Assembly: GCA_005656395.1 (NCBI GenBank)
Contig: SRSI01000002.1
Coordinates: 310,001-374,000 of the forward strand
Origin: Strongyloides papillosus
Taxonomy: Eukaryota > Nematoda > Chromadorea > Rhabditida > Strongyloididae
Direction of reading: 5' to 3'
Length of the DNA stretch: 64,000 bases
The notes beneath the pieces were generated by a model. It had not been told where the DNA came from. It made no database searches and was given only the letters and a program-made list of their open reading frames with translations. The translations under genes were made by a program, and so were the position numbers. Every line of letters starts with the position of its first letter. Positions within the stretch are counted from its first letter, which is position 1. Positions 1 to 14,147 of this stretch are shown one piece after another.

Positions 1-2
1 AG

Positions 3-248
3 GGGAATGAGTTATCTTTTTTAGATATTACTCTTCCATTTATTAATGATAAAGTTACTCCAACTAAAAAACAAATTTTATATCAATTCAAACTTTCTTT
101 AAACATACCAGTAACAAAGACAAATAATGATTTCATCATAAAAACTTTCCTAGAAATAATAAAGTTACTACATCATACACATACCCTTAAATACAAAATT
201 ATCATACCAAATTTATTGAAGATAACAAAATTAAAAATTCTTATTTGA
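3..248 (+). other. Open frame at left edge, possible retroelement RT relic
   Basis: A reading frame open from the window edge ends at a TGA at 246-248. It begins with a segment reading NELSFLDITL, which recalls the 'LSFLD' block of Penelope-like and related reverse transcriptases. The rest is low-complexity and Lys/Ile-rich, and a second frame looks equally coding-like from about 70 onward, so this is at best a frameshifted relic continuing to the left. One short motif is the only support. Confidence 0.2.
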
Positions 249-354
249 TAAGAAAATACCTTTTTAAATACATGATAAAATAAATTTAGAAAAAAATTAT
301 GCGATATAGTTACATTTTATAAAAATAATTGTACATTGTTTTTCCCATGATAAT

Positions 355-3300
355 TTACTCCCGTTTCGAAAATAATCTTGAAGTTGAGTTGGTTAATGTC
401 TTTTTTAGTTCATTGAAACTGTCCATGAATGTTGTTGATGTCCTTGCCCCTGAGACTATTGATTCGCTTTTACGTCGGGGATGGTCATCATAGAAGAAGG
501 AATCTTTTCTGGATATGGGATTGTGTGGCAAATGCATATTCGTGAAATCACGACTTAATCTTTTAACGAAATTAGGTAACAACATTGTCTTGGAACGGGA
601 GACGTTATTATCACTTAGTTTTTCCATTTTTGGATTTGCACTTAACGATTGTTTTAGGGGTTTTTTTCTATCACTTGATGTTGTGCTTTCCTCCTCGCTT
701 ACGTTATCAAGGATTGGGGAGATGTTTTTGTAGTACATTGAACCACTTAACAATTCAACATAAAGATCTGTGTCGGTTGTGTTCTCGAGGAGGACCATGA
801 ATTCACTCATTAACTCGTCAAATGTTGGTCTGTCCTCGGGGTTCTCCTTCCAACACCTATGCATAATATTATATACCTCTTCCGAGGCGAATTCAGGTCT
901 GTTTGGTCTATTACCTTTCATAATATGATCTAACAATTCAGTAGGTTCAATCTCATCAAAAGGTACCCCACCAAATGAGTACATCTCATACATAACCATA
1001 CCGAAACTCCATATATCACTTTTGAACATAAAAATCGTATATTTCAAACTTTCTGGAGAAAGCCATTTTATAGGAAGTTTCTGTGTCTTATAATGTTGTG
1101 CCTGCTGAACACCGTGTTTCCTGTGTATTGCAGTGGCACTATCAACACTACGAACGGAATCGTTGTTATTAACTTCAATACACAAACCAAAATCACCGAT
1201 TTTTATGATATTATTGCTATCAATTAATATATTCCTAGCAGCCAGATCACGATGAATGATCCCTTTAGAGACAAGAAACTTCATCCCAGAAGTAATCTGC
1301 ATACAAAAAGTCAACAAACACAACTGACTACTTATCCTTTTCTGAACAGAATTATTACTTATAGACAAATCCGCCTTCATATTCTTAACAAATCTATGCA
1401 AATCCTTATTCTCACAATACTCCATTATCAAAGCATTGGGTTGTGATTTTGTTATACACCCAACCATCCCGACAATATTATCGTGGTAACCAATTTTTTT
1501 CATTATCTCTATTTCGTGTAAGAAATTTTCTTTGGCCTTTTCATCAGCCACCTTTGGGAGGATTTTTATTGCTATTGGCATGGAGTTTTTGTAGATGACT
1601 GTTGATGGTTGGGTTTTCCAGATTTTTGTTACTGATAATGGGATTCCCATGTAGGTGCCTTTGTATACCTGGCCGTAGGCGCCGTTCCCGATTTTTTCGG
1701 AGGAGTAAAATAGGTTGTTCCACCGGACTTCGTAGATGTCGGCACCCTCAACAGCCAAATCGTCGCAATTGAAATCACTGGTTTGTTCAAGGAGATTGAT
1801 ATTTTTTACTCTGTTTCTGTATAAAACTGTCCCACCACATAAGATGAAGAATAGTATAGCACATGTACCGAGAGTTGCAACAAGGATGATAGTAATATTC
1901 GTCCCAACACCAGATGGAGGTTTCTTTGTCGTTGTTGTGGGCTTTGGTGTACACAAATGAAGCCTATCAGGTACCCCAATTAATGGTATATAATAAGTAT
2001 CTCCATTTTCAAAAATGGTATCGTATTTATAATAATTATAACATATCTCGGTAAAACAATAAACCTGGAAGAAGATATTTTTCAAGCTACTTGTTGATAT
2101 ACTAGCAATAGAATATGTAAAATTTAGAGACACAAAATCAGTTAGCAATATTATTCTCTTATCTGTACTATTAACTGTTCCGTTATTTAGAATATTCACA
2201 GCAAATTTCATCATTTTTGTTATTTGGAATGAGGTGTTGTCAACTGGGAAGTTGACATTTAATGCAATATCGTTTAGTGTTTCGAGATTTAGGGAATTCC
2301 CAATGTTATCGGGGGTATCCAACCAATCTGTTGTAACAGCGATATCATAATTGACAAACATAACACTTATCTTTGTGGAGTCAATATCAAAACATTCGTA
2401 AACAGAACTATTAATCATATCTTGCATTTTGCTGTAGTGTTTCTGAGTCATGTTAGCTGAGATACCAAAGACATAAATGATATGTGGACTGTTTGGATCT
2501 GGATCAACGACCTGTGTAGGTTTCGGAGCTATCGTTGGTAGGTGATCAGGATGATTACATGAAGTAAAATTCTGTGAAGAACATTTACCATACAATACAC
2601 TATGACATGGAACAATACATTCAATCAACTGTTCCGTACAAGAAGAATCAGGGACATTATAAAGGTCTTGTGAAATGTTTCCATAATAAGTTTTTAATGC
2701 TTCATATGTACTGTCTTCCCTTCCAATTAACATTATCGTTAACGAGGAACAGTAGTAATTTAATACTTGTTGGATGTTAGAAAATATTACACCATCCGGT
2801 TCCAGTTTAACGATTCTGTTTGTGATAAATACAACAGAATTCTTTGAACAGTATTGTTCTTCAAACTTTTTTAGTTGATTTAGGAATTCTCTGCTGTAGT
2901 TGTTGGCGAATGTTGTCTCATTCCAGATGAGGGCCGTGTTGTTGAAGTTTTTTACGACGGAATCGTATTCTAATTCATTGATTGCATGTAAACAACCAAC
3001 TTTGCCACAACATTTTTTGCTTGTTGTCTAAAAATATGATAGATTAAAGGTAAAAATAAAAAATTATAAATAACAAATCACATACACTATCATTAAAAAT
3101 ACTAAAAAAGATTGAATGTCCAATATTTCTATCTAAACACTCAAGTAACGATTGGTAAACAAAATATTTTAAATCATCAAATTGTTCTGGTGAGGTAAAC
3201 TCAACACTCAAATCAAAGACATACGTCCTATCACAATTATTAACCTGGTACCCAAATGAGGTATTCGATTTGCTTGAAACATTATTCCTCAATTGTTGTA

Positions 3301-3524
3301 AACTTTCCTTCGTACAAGTTCCATTCGAAATAGCCAAATCATTGTCATCAGACTTCATTGACGTTACTATACAATAATTTTTATTAAAACACATACAAAT
3401 AATGATAAGGAGAGGTAGATGTATACTTACAACAATACTGATCACCTTCCGTAAAGGTAGTAATAAGAATAATTAGAATACCAATATAGTTAAAAGGTAA
3501 CTTTAAAAATTCTCTTATAATCAT
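355..3524 (-). CDS. Receptor tyrosine kinase with two vWA-like ectodomains
   Basis: Three exons: 3524-3431 (ATG, phase 1), 3366-3086 (phase 0) and 3027-355, giving about 1015 residues. The first exon encodes a hydrophobic signal peptide. Two Cys-containing extracellular segments look von Willebrand A-like: one with a FDLSV strand (around residue 65 onward) and one with a FGISAN strand (around 305-420), both with weak MIDAS motifs. A Thr/Pro-rich linker leads to one membrane span (about 502-527). The kinase domain (about 569-860) looks catalytically complete: Gly loop GNGAYGQV, AIK lysine, HRDLAARN, DFG, and IKWLSPES of the activation segment typical of tyrosine kinases. The tail to 1015 is Ser/Lys-rich with few tyrosines. 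Ligand unknown. The kinase call is secure; the vWA call rests on strand pattern only. Confidence 0.9.
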
Positions 3525-5118
3525 ATTTTAACAGAAATAAATTAAAATAGGTTGATAAGATAATTAGAATTATTAATATCCTCAATATAATAGTGTGTAT
3601 TAGGTTTTACCACAAAAAATAGGATCAATTCTTTTATAATTGTATTAGCATCATAAGTGTGATCTGTAACTACCAAAAGTTAGAAAGAATATTGATGATT
3701 TTTGATAAGATTTTGATAAGGAATGTAATTATATAATAAATAAAGAGAATGTCTATGTGTAGGATGTGTGTATTGATATTTAGGTATAATATGCGTTTCA
3801 AAAAAGTTTTACAACAAAAAATTATGCTTTATTTAGTTTTTATTGATAACTTTATCCTTTAACGGTCTTTTAGTATTTATTTTAAGGTTGTTGTTTCATT
3901 TATTTACGTAAAAGTATAGCTAAATATATTTTTATTCCGTTGTACCCTGGTGTTTTAAACTTTTTTCTATTTATATAAATACATATAAATTATTACCATT
4001 CAAATTTTCCGGTACAACAATTGAAAATAGTGATAAGATAGGTGCGGTGACTATTTTAACTTTTTAAAAGATATACTTTTTATATCCATTTCCTAATTCT
4101 AACATCGTACCCAGAAAGGTTGATTATGTTTTTTGAAATACGCATTCGTTTTGTTATTTTACATATGGAATGATATCATGTATCAATAAAAAATTTATGA
4201 CATAATATTATTTATTTAGTTATAAATTTCTGATTTCTTGGGTTGATTAAATTTAATTTTATTACTGAGAAGTGTATTTTTGAATTTTACATTTTTAAAA
4301 ATGAAATTATGATAAAATTACTTATCTACTTTTTGAATATCTATCTATAGTGAATAAAAAAGTTAATTTCTTTATATAGATATTTGTTAATTTTATGTTC
4401 TAAAATTATCATTTTCGTGTATCATTATTCAAATTTTTTTCATATTTCATATATGCAAATTTAATAATCTAATTTATAATTTTAAAAGATGACGACGATT
4501 GATAATAACAGCAATAAATTAACAGAACAAAAATTAATTGCTATTTATAATTATATCTTCATTTTGAACATCTAAATTTCGTGATACTTTTATTATTATG
4601 GCATTAAAGAATAAAAATCTTTGAAGCAAAAAATGAAAAAACAAACAACATTAGATTAGACAAACTACTCCACCAAAAAATTTCATATTTTAAAAAAGTA
4701 TAAAAATCAAGCAATTATACTCAAATACATGATATAAACATCATCTATAAAATTTCATAAGTTTTTTTTGTAACAAAAACAGCCTTATAACAGGCTTTCA
4801 TAATAACATAAACAAGAATATAAAAATTTTTTATTTCTTAATTCTTTAAATACAGAAAACATTGTTTTGTTAGCTTAATTATTTTAATCAAAAAATAATG
4901 GAATTTTTACATTCCACTATGATAAGGTAGATGAATGTATTGCTATCTTTTTGATGAATCTCCGAAGTGTATTGTTGGGAAATTTTGTTATAATAACCTG
5001 TTTCATCTTTTTATTTTGTGATGAATTTTTTTCTTGAAAAAAAGAGTAATTTTCTGCTGACATCTGAAACGATATTCAGTTTATAATTCTTGTATAGTGG
5101 ATAATATCGCAACAATTT
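3525..5118. other. Intergenic, no gene seen
   Basis: AT-rich sequence upstream of the receptor kinase, presumably its promoter. I see no long frame, RNA gene or ordered repeat. Confidence 0.5.
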
Positions 5119-5232
5119 TTAATTAATCTTTTTCGGTAGTTTTTCAAGTTTTCGAGAAAGCTTAGTTCTGCAATTAGATTGTTTAAATACCACACTTAAA
5201 CTACCCTCATTTTGTTTATCCTCCTGAAAAGT
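5119..5232 (-). CDS. Possible lone 3' exon, basic peptide
   Basis: A minus-strand frame that opens right after an acceptor-like CTTTTCAG and ends at a TAA encodes 37 mostly charged residues finishing in LEKLPKKIN. The frame stays open upstream through a hydrophobic stretch but has no ATG there, only TTG. I cannot find a convincing first exon between 5233 and 5700. It may be a small secreted peptide gene with an unseen first exon, or chance. Confidence 0.2.
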   Translation of the reverse strand, partial: TFQEDKQNEGSLSVVFKQSNCRTKLSRKLEKLPKKIN

Positions 5233-5793
5233 ACTAAAACATTTTGTATGTGTTATTAGAAAACAGTAATAGCTTAAGGAAATCACAAAATACCATTTTA
5301 AATTAAAAAAAACAAGCAATAATTCTAGTTAGATATGAAGTCACTTTTCATGTTATAAGTAGTATGAAATTAAAGAAAATTTCACATGAAATAAATAGAG
5401 AATTATTGTGATTTTCAAATGATAAAATACAAATCAACGATTCCAATTGCCTTTGTTTGTGGAAGTTTTCAACCATAAATTCTTTTATGACGATAGTTTG
5501 TGGAACTTCACATGTTTTCTATAGATTCATTGTTACTTTTTTTTTTAAATTAGTTTCACGACTGAAAATAAGTCAGACTTCCACAATAACAAACAATTTA
5601 CGGTAATTATCATTTTGTAAATTGAATAACAGTTTTTATATGTAACATTGATAAAGAATTCACAAAAGAAATCCCCCCGATTTTTGTCAAGAATAACCAC
5701 CAATACATATAATTCCAAAATGTAAATTAATTTAAATGTATCACTTCAAGAAACTTTAAATTGTTGCCGCATTGTTACTAAACATTTCTTCAA
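5233..5793. other. Intergenic, probable USP39 promoter side
   Basis: AT-rich, no supported gene. It lies between the possible exon on the minus strand and the USP39 start. Confidence 0.4.
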
Positions 5794-7401
5794 ATGGTTA
5801 ATTCAGGTATTCCAGCTAAACGTACTAAATTAGAAAATGGAGATGTAGACGAAGATGACTCTCCTGTAAGAAGTTTAAAGAAGGCCCAAGTTGAACAACC
5901 ATCAAAAGATTGCCCCTTTCTCGCAACTATTGACAGGTATTTTTATTATACCACTTCAATAATTATTTTCCTATTTCCATTTTAGATCTATTCTCGATTT
6001 CGACTTTGAAAAACTATGTTCAGTCTCCTTATCCCACATAAACATATACGCATGCCTTGTCTGTGGAAAATACTTCCAAGGCCGTGGTGCCGGATCTCAT
6101 GCTTACACCCACTCCCTCGACGAAGACCACCGTGTCTTCATCAACCTAACAACCCTAAAATTCTATTGCCTCCCCGACAACTATGAAATCATCGATCCAT
6201 CCCTTGAAGACATAAAATACGTCCTAGATCCAACATTCACCAAACAACAAATAAAAGACATCGACGATGGTGGAAAGATATTTCGTACCCTCAATGGAAA
6301 ATCATACCATCCCGGTATCGTTGGTTTGAATAATATCAAGTGTAACGATTACTTTAACGTCATTCTCCATGCTTTATCGCATGTGTCCCCTATAAGGAAT
6401 TTCTTTTTACAACCTGAGAATTATGTTAATATTATTAAGGGCCCCAGTGATAAGATGCACATTTTGGGGACGAGGTTTGGGGAGACTATAAGGAAATTGT
6501 GGAATCCTAGGGCGTTTAAGGCTCATGTATCTCCTCACCAACTCCTTCAGGCTGTTGTTATTTGTTCGGATAAGAAGTTTCAGATTATTAAACAGTCAGA
6601 TGCTGCGGAGTTTTTGAGTTTTTTCCTTAATGCTCTTCATATCTCGTTGAATGGGACGCAGAAAAGTAACTCGTCGATAATATTTAGGACTTTCAGAGGG
6701 AAAATGAAGGAGTATTCAACGAAGATACCGAGTGCTGATTCATCGCCGAACTCTTCAAGGGTGAATGAGGATGATGTAAAGGTGAAAGAGATGCCGTTTT
6801 TGTGTTTACCCCTTGAATTACCACCAGCACCGTTGTACAGGGATGAGTTGTTAAATAATATAATTCCACAGGTACCATTGACAATATTGTTACAAAAATA
6901 CAATGGAATCCTCGAGAAAGAATACAAAACATACAAAGAAAATTTCATTAAACGTTTTGAATTAATTCACCTCCCCGAATATCTTATTGTCACTTATAAA
7001 CGTTTCCAAAAAAATCAATTTTACGTAGAGAAGAATCCAACCATTATTAATTTCCCCATTTCGTAAGTTTTTAATTATATCGTCGTCAATAATATTTTAT
7101 GTTTTATTATTCTAGTAATGTGGACTTTTATGATTGTTTATCAAAAGAAGCCAAATTAACTCATAAATACACAACATACGACTTGTTATGCAATATCGTG
7201 CATGATGGAAAACCTGATTCTGGAACATATAGAATACAACTACTACATAAAGCTACTAAGAAATGGTTTGAATTAGAGGATATGCATGTAAAAGAGATAC
7301 TAGCTCAAAGTATAACATTAACAGAATCATACATCCAAATATGGAAATTAAACAGAAAGAAAACAAGAGCAGAGAGAATGGGAGAAGTTCCAAGTGATTA
7401 G
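5794..7401 (+). CDS. USP39: USP39/Sad1-type inactive ubiquitin protease homologue
   Basis: Three exons: 5794-5936 (phase 2), 5986-7062 (phase 2) and 7116-7401, giving about 501 residues (human USP39 is 565). In the family this is a U4/U6.U5 tri-snRNP protein needed for splicing, not an active protease. A UBP-type zinc finger follows the N terminus, with the CLVCGKYFQGRG block and SHAYTHS...DHRVF histidines (about residues 60-115). The USP fold then begins at GIVGLNNIKCNDY. The position of the catalytic Cys in active USPs is Asp here, as in known USP39 proteins. The C terminus SYIQIWK also matches the family. Both introns are about 50 bp. AATAAA sites follow the stop near 7460. Confidence 0.95.
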
Positions 7402-10400
7402 AAAATTGTACACATTTATATTTATTATATTTTTTTCAAATTAATTTGAACTACCACAATAAAATGAATTGTATTATTTGTACATTTCATTTCCTCCCTC
7501 TCCATCTACAAATACAATTTATTTTTTATAAAAGAAAAAAAATTAAGAATTAAAAGTTTTGTTGTTTGCAGAAAATTATCGATGAAGAATAGAAAGTCTA
7601 TTCATTCATAGACAGATGCATTTTTTTCTAACAAAGAGGAAATATTTTCTAATAATCTTTCTACAAAACTAACAAGCTATATGTGTTGTCACGATTCACA
7701 TATATTTTCAAATACACTTATTTTGCAGCCTACCATCCCTTTTCATTTGTACACTCTCCATCAATTTTCATGTTTCTAATCTTTTCACATTTTTAAAAAG
7801 GATATAAAGTATTGTTTTCTTTATTATTAACTTTACCAAACACATCATTATATCTTTATTTTTAAACAAGTCAATTGATATTTTATACTATATCTATCAT
7901 TAAAAAATTAAAATTATTTTAGTTAGTTGATTATTTGGAGGAAGTATTTGTGGAGATAATTTAATTATATTCTGGTGAATATTATCATCCTCATTATATT
8001 ATAAATTTTATACTTATTAATGTATTTATATAAAAAATGCACATGTATATATAATATAATAAAATCATTTTTATTTTTAGCTTTACAACAGGTGTACATT
8101 AAAATACATGTACACATTTCATTTCCATTGATTAAATTTTTTATACATATTCTAAAATGATATTTAAATCAAACAAACAAATCTTTAAGTTTTCTCATAT
8201 AAATTACACCACCAAATAGCATTTTTATTAGATTTAACGCTATAAGCAGCTTTAATATAATGTAAAAGTAGAATTTTGACAATTATCTTCAAAATACTCG
8301 TTATAAGATGATTTTAAAAAATAGTTAAAATAAATCAATCTCAATATTCACTCAAGGTCATTTTTGTATATATCCATTCTTTTATACAAACATATACTTT
8401 TGTTTTTACTTTCCTTTTCAAAATATTATATTTTTATCACTTTTTATTAAAATATACATGTATGTATTATTTAATAAAACCAATACTTGAATAATATATT
8501 ATGTAATTCATTATTTTTATTATACCTATATTTGTGGTGCTTCTAATAATATTGTTATTTAAAATTGTTTATACATGAAAATAATTTGTATAATGAAATT
8601 AGTAATATAATATATAGGCAAGAGAGAAAAAAAACAACGTATTTTTGATGAAGACATGATGTGTAAAGTTTCATCTCTAATGAAAATACATTGATTTTGA
8701 AGTAGTTAAAAGTTTTTTTTTTAATTGGTATCATTGAAAAGTGACATAATGGAAAGAAAAAATTAGTATTGTAATTAGATGAATGTAATACAAAAATGTA
8801 TAAATGAAAATCTTCAAATGGTAATACCTGTTGTTAAAGGTTAAAAGTTATTCCATTTAACAATAATATTTTGACATTTATATATTTTAATATATCTAAT
8901 ATATTGTATAGATATATCAATTATTACATGAAAGACAAATAGGAATATATATATGTACATGTATGTGTTAAAAAATGTTAAATAACTTTTGCAATAAAAT
9001 TTTAGAAAGTATATAAATAATTATTGTGGGTGAAAAAATTTCCTTTTTAGCATAGATATTTTTTGACAGGCATTTTAATATTTTCATATATTATATAATA
9101 AATTTTTTATGTTATATAAATAATCATGATTATTATTTTAATACCCATTAAATAATATTTAATTAATCACCATAAAATATCATTAAAATATCATCATTAT
9201 ATATTTATAGATTTTTTATCAACGATATCAAAATAAATTTAAAAATCAAAGTCCTCATTTATAATCTTTACTCTCTAATTGCATAATGGACAAAAATTAT
9301 CATATTCCAGACATTTCAAAATCAAAAGTCCACCACGTGACGACAATTTGCCACTCATTTTGACTTTATCTTATTATTTGCTTTAAAATAACTTATAATG
9401 ACAGATAGTAAATATATAACTTATAACTACTCCACTATAAACAAATTTTATCTTAATTATATGTATTTTGAATTGGAGGAGAACTTGAAACGTGATTAAT
9501 TAAAGTATTTTTTTGATTGTCTACTAATCATTATCTTTATACATTCTTTTCTTTTGTCATTTTTAACTTATTTTTCTTGACCAAACTGATAAAAGGTAAC
9601 TTTTATTAGTAAAGCGTGATTATTAATCTTTGAAGGAATGATAAGGGATCATAGATACAGTTTGATTTTCGGTGCCTACATCCCTACAAAAGGAAGGACT
9701 TTGGAACCGTTTGTTATTACTAATACTTTTATACTCCCATAAAATGTAATCTTTATTTTTAATTTTTTGGGTATATACTACAAAATAAACTACATGTATT
9801 TTTGTATATTTATACACTTACGAATGAGACACACTGAATAATTAAAGTATCTTTCATTTTTCCTTATCAAAAATTAATTTAATTTCTTTCTATTTTAAGT
9901 ATCATGTAACAAAGTTATAATCTTTACTTCTACAGTCAATTTTAAACTATTTAAAAATAGAATAGAATTTTACACATATTATTGATAAGAAAGAATTCAC
10001 TTTAGTTTGATTTCATTTAATAGTATTATCCATCCCTAAGTGCCGTAAACTACGTAATAAATTTATTATAAAATACTAATTCTCTCATTACTACTATCAC
10101 TCATTGATCTATAATATACAAAGACATTTTTAAAACTAATCTGTAATTCCTCTACAAACATCTGTTACTAAAATCACTATAGAGATGCTTTAATAAAATC
10201 GTGACCAAATAACAGAAATATGAAGTTAGAACACACGTGGTACGAGTGATATATCAAATAAAAGGTTTTTTTAATAATATATTTGCTATTATTGATGGAG
10301 TAGAAGGAAAATTTCTATCTATCAATAAATATCCCTCATTTAGTTCTCAATATAAATGATTAAAAAACAACTATATATAAATATACCATGTATTTATTTA

Positions 10401-11965
10401 TCAAGATTTTATCTATTTACTCAGTGGAGAGAAAGTTTGCCATTTTATATTTAATGACGCATCTGTTTATATTCTTTATTTATATATAGGTTAAAAAGCA
10501 AAACATAGTATTTAATGTGATGTGACTTTAAAGCAACTTTTTTTGGAAAAATCCTTATTATATTTCAAAACAATGATTACGTCGTGGGAAACTGTCTTTT
10601 TAGTTTTTTTAACTAATGTTTATAGTGTTATCATTATTTTTCCTATCAGTCTTGTACCTCTAACGACTCTATTAGTATACTGTTTTTACCTCACTCATTC
10701 CCTCTAAACTTGATTATGACGTAAAAAATTATATTAAATATTTACAATTTAGAGAAATCCAACTCATATGGTTGTTTTAATAATAAAATAATATTAAAGT
10801 GTTGTTTATAAGAATTCTATAATATTTCCATTACAAAATATAACTATCCTATTTCATTGAATTTAACTCTTATCCATCTATGTAGTTAGAATAATTCTAT
10901 ACATATTTAACCAGTGACAAAAAGCTAAACCCACTCCAAATTATCGATAATCGTCAATAACATGCTTCTTTCTATTATATTAAAATAAATACATTTATTA
11001 AAGACACTCTCTTTGCCAATCATGTCATGTGCCCTTAACAACTATATCAAATATTTTTCCTCTTTCGCTATTAATAAAACCATTTATTTGTTGTCTGAGC
11101 AAAAAATCATGGGACAAAAAAATACATCACTTCCGTAATGATGATTATTTACCCATTATTTAAGCTTTGTTTTCCACATAATAAAAAGATTAAAAATTAT
11201 TACTACCATACATATACGAGATAGGGGAGCAATTTTTAACACAGTTACCTACTATTAAGGTAGTGTGATTTTGAGAGACTAACATGTTTTATTAGTTATT
11301 AAACTTGTTTTAAGCTATAATTTGGTGTTTTTATCTATTGAGTGATGTTATTTTATTGTATAATTTATGCGCGAAGCTCTTTTGGTCAATAGACTTTCTC
11401 TTAGTGCATTATATTCCTTAAATAGGAGATAGCAAGTTTAATTTTTGGTGTTGTATGTAGAGAGATAAGCTCTTTGATTTTACTTACATATATTCTCTCT
11501 TGCTCATCTTATTTATGAGAAGTGTATAGTAAAGTAGAAATTTTAGAAGTAAATATTTTTCTATTTATACTTTTATCAATTTCGTAGTATCCCGTAGTAC
11601 TTCGTAGTAATTAGGGTTAACATAATAAATTTTCCTCGATATTCCTAATAGTAAACAAAGAGGAAGTTTTTTTTATCTCCTACGATAACCCAAGACAAAT
11701 TCTATTTTTAATATTTAATAATATCTAAAGTAAAGAGAAGTATTTAAAGTACACTTAACGTACATGTGATTAGACAATATTTTTCAAATAAGAATTTTAT
11801 TGCGTCACCTAAATAATAATATATTAACTTTATGTGTACTTTTGTTTAAAATTTTAATAAAAAAGAGCTTTGATCGGTTATTTATTTGTTTTTATGTACG
11901 CGACAATATTTATTGAAGGTGCAATTTGATGTCTTATTCATTTTTGATTTTTAGTTAATAAAAGA
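7402..11965. other. Long AT-rich gene-free interval
   Basis: About 4.5 kb with no frame showing protein-like composition, no tRNA-like element and only short A/T microsatellites (for example TACATG/TATATA runs near 8040-8130 and 8940-8980). Near 11580-11615 there are three short CGTAGTA copies. The last few hundred bases may hold the promoter and 5' UTR of the following gene. Confidence 0.6.
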
Positions 11966-13041
11966 ATGTCGGAGTATATTTTGAATTCTAACAATACGTA
12001 TAATATGGATCCCTATTATAATAGGGATTGCCATTGGATGAAGTCTTTGAATACACCTATGTATCCTACGACCTCGAATGCTATACAGTTGGATCCTTTG
12101 ATTATGAGTGAAGTTATTAAGAAGTTCACACTTATTGCTCCAATAAAAAATGCCCTCTCTGCAAGAGTGAGTTTTTAAAAATATAATCCAAATGATTATG
12201 ATTTAATTTGTAGAAAATAAACAACCTAAGTTATATTTGCGTAGCAAGTGGATTGGCTATAAACACAGAACTCCACATCGAGATAAAACACACCAATGCA
12301 AGTGACGGTGACTTCAGACCCTGTTTCACTGTTCAAGGTTCAAATATGAAAAACATTGAAGAGGCGCTGTCATACATAAACCTAATAATAGATAAGTCAA
12401 GAATGATAACAAAACTTGACATTGTAATGGAAATTAATGACTTATCTATTTTTAACCAACTCCTCCAACCAGTTTTGGAAAGTGATAAATGTATCTTGAC
12501 GCACCTGTTACTTCGTAGACGGTATTGTGGTCAGAAGTTACCGATTATTGTAAATTTAATAAAAAAAAATAGAAAAACGTTAAAACAAATAAAAAGAATT
12601 GGCCTGTCTGAGGCTGTTGAGTGTTTTAATGAGGATATAAATCTAACCTCATTATCGATAATGAATTTTGATATTGTAAATAACGGAGATTTCGAGGATG
12701 ATGAGCTAAATGACCGATCAAGGCAGATGATGTTTCAATTAGGAGAATCCGGAGGAACCTTTTCACACCTCTCCTACACAACATATACAGGTTTTGATCT
12801 CACCAACACTTCAATATTGGCTATGCTAAAAAAATGTCGTGTAAAAAGTTTAAAAATAACAATGCAAAAAGGATCCCCAATCTCTGGTTGTTTGTATACC
12901 AAAAGTCTTTTGGATGATTTACTTGAATTGGAATTGATAGGAGATATTGTTAAGCCTACCGGGGACCTGAATATTTTGTTCCCTAATCTTAGACATTTTT
13001 TATATTCGAAAAAGAATCTTGCTCATGGTCCACTTAACTAG
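11966..13041 (+). CDS. Unrecognised leucine-rich (LRR/F-box-like) protein
   Basis: Two exons, 11966-12166 and 12214-13041, joined in phase 0 across a 47 bp intron (GTGAGT...TTGTAG), giving 342 residues. I do not recognise the protein. The second half has periodic Leu/Ile strands such as KLDIVMEI, LTSLSIMNF, VKSLKITM and LLELELIG, in the style of the degenerate leucine-rich repeats in nematode F-box-associated proteins. No clear F-box motif is seen at the N terminus. There is no signal peptide or membrane segment, so it is probably intracellular. A second overlapping frame continues to 13219 but is hydrophobic and has no usable splice join. A mariner-type MITE starts 200 bp downstream. Confidence 0.7.
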
Positions 13042-13245
13042 ATGGTTGGAGATACAGGATTATTTATTATGTATTTTTGATCTAATAATTATTGGTGATG
13101 TCAGAGAGTATATTCATTGTAGACAAATAATTTTGGGAAAATATTTGATGTTTCTGGTTAGACATCGGTTAAATACAAAAGCATGTACATTTTTTTCTTC
13201 TTCTAATAAAATATTTTAACTGTGAATTGTTTTTTTTTCTATATA

Positions 13246-14147
13246 CAGGGTAAGCGAAAAGTCAAATGACAGTTTTACATAAAATGTTTAATAAATTTTT
13301 TTACTTTATTAAATTTTGTGATATTATATTTATTCGGTAGTATTATTTGTTTTCCAACAAATTTCAAGATCGTTTTTGAATATTAATTTTAAAGAAAATC
13401 ATAGTTATTTATGTAAATGATATATTTTTCTTCACATTTTAATACAGAAAATTAAACATAACTTTTTTTCTGAAAAAGTAATTTTCAAAAATATTATTAC
13501 TCATTCGATGGTATAACTTCTTTTCTATAAAGTATACAGAATTCATAATTAAAAGTTAATTATAGTAAAGTTACAGACGTTTTTATAGTTAACATTTTTT
13601 TGCAATTAGCAAGAACAAGTTTAGAAACTAAAAATAAAATCCGATCTTGATAATAAACAGCAATTAGCATTTAGACCTAAAAAAAGTCACAATCAACAAT
13701 ATAACATAAATATTTGTTCTTCATTCTTTCGTAAAATATTTAAAAGTTGGAAAATTTATATTGAATCTTTTTTAATGTGAACAAAAACACCCGCAATGTT
13801 TGAAGTTTTATGTTTTTACCTACTATTGACTTTAAATAATGGCTTTTTATGTATTTTACTGAATAGAAGTTGACTATGAAATAGTTATGATATTGTAAAA
13901 ATGTAAGAATCTTAAAAATTACAATAGTTTTTGAGGAGATGAATTTTTATTTTATAATAAAAAAATTGGACTCACATAAATAACTATAACTTCATCTAAT
14001 CTCACGCTTTTTCGAACAATCTTTGAATACGTTGTAGAAAACAAGTAAAGCTAACGATTAAATAAAATATTATGAAATTCTATAAAGCACAAAAAAAACT
14101 TGTTAAACACTTTACGCAAACTGTGATGTGACTTTTGGCCCACCCTG
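13246..14147. mobile_element. Mariner/Tc1-type MITE, 902 bp with long TIRs
   Basis: Terminal inverted repeats start with CAGGGT on each side and are flanked by TA (13244-13245 and 14148-14149), the target-site duplication of IS630/Tc1/mariner elements. The left end CAGGGTAAGCGAAAAGTCAA pairs with the right end CAGGGTGGGCCAAAAGTCAC read on the other strand. Similarity continues inward about 185 bp, for instance the ATAGTTATTTATGT block at 13400 and its complement near 13980. The centre has no transposase frame, so the element is non-autonomous. Confidence 0.8.

Noticed and set aside
9623..9817. 64-codon minus-strand frame
   Set aside because: No coding-like composition or neighbours; likely chance in AT-rich DNA.
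10522..10707. Hydrophobic 61-codon plus-strand frame
   Set aside because: Low complexity, no splice or start context, no family resemblance.
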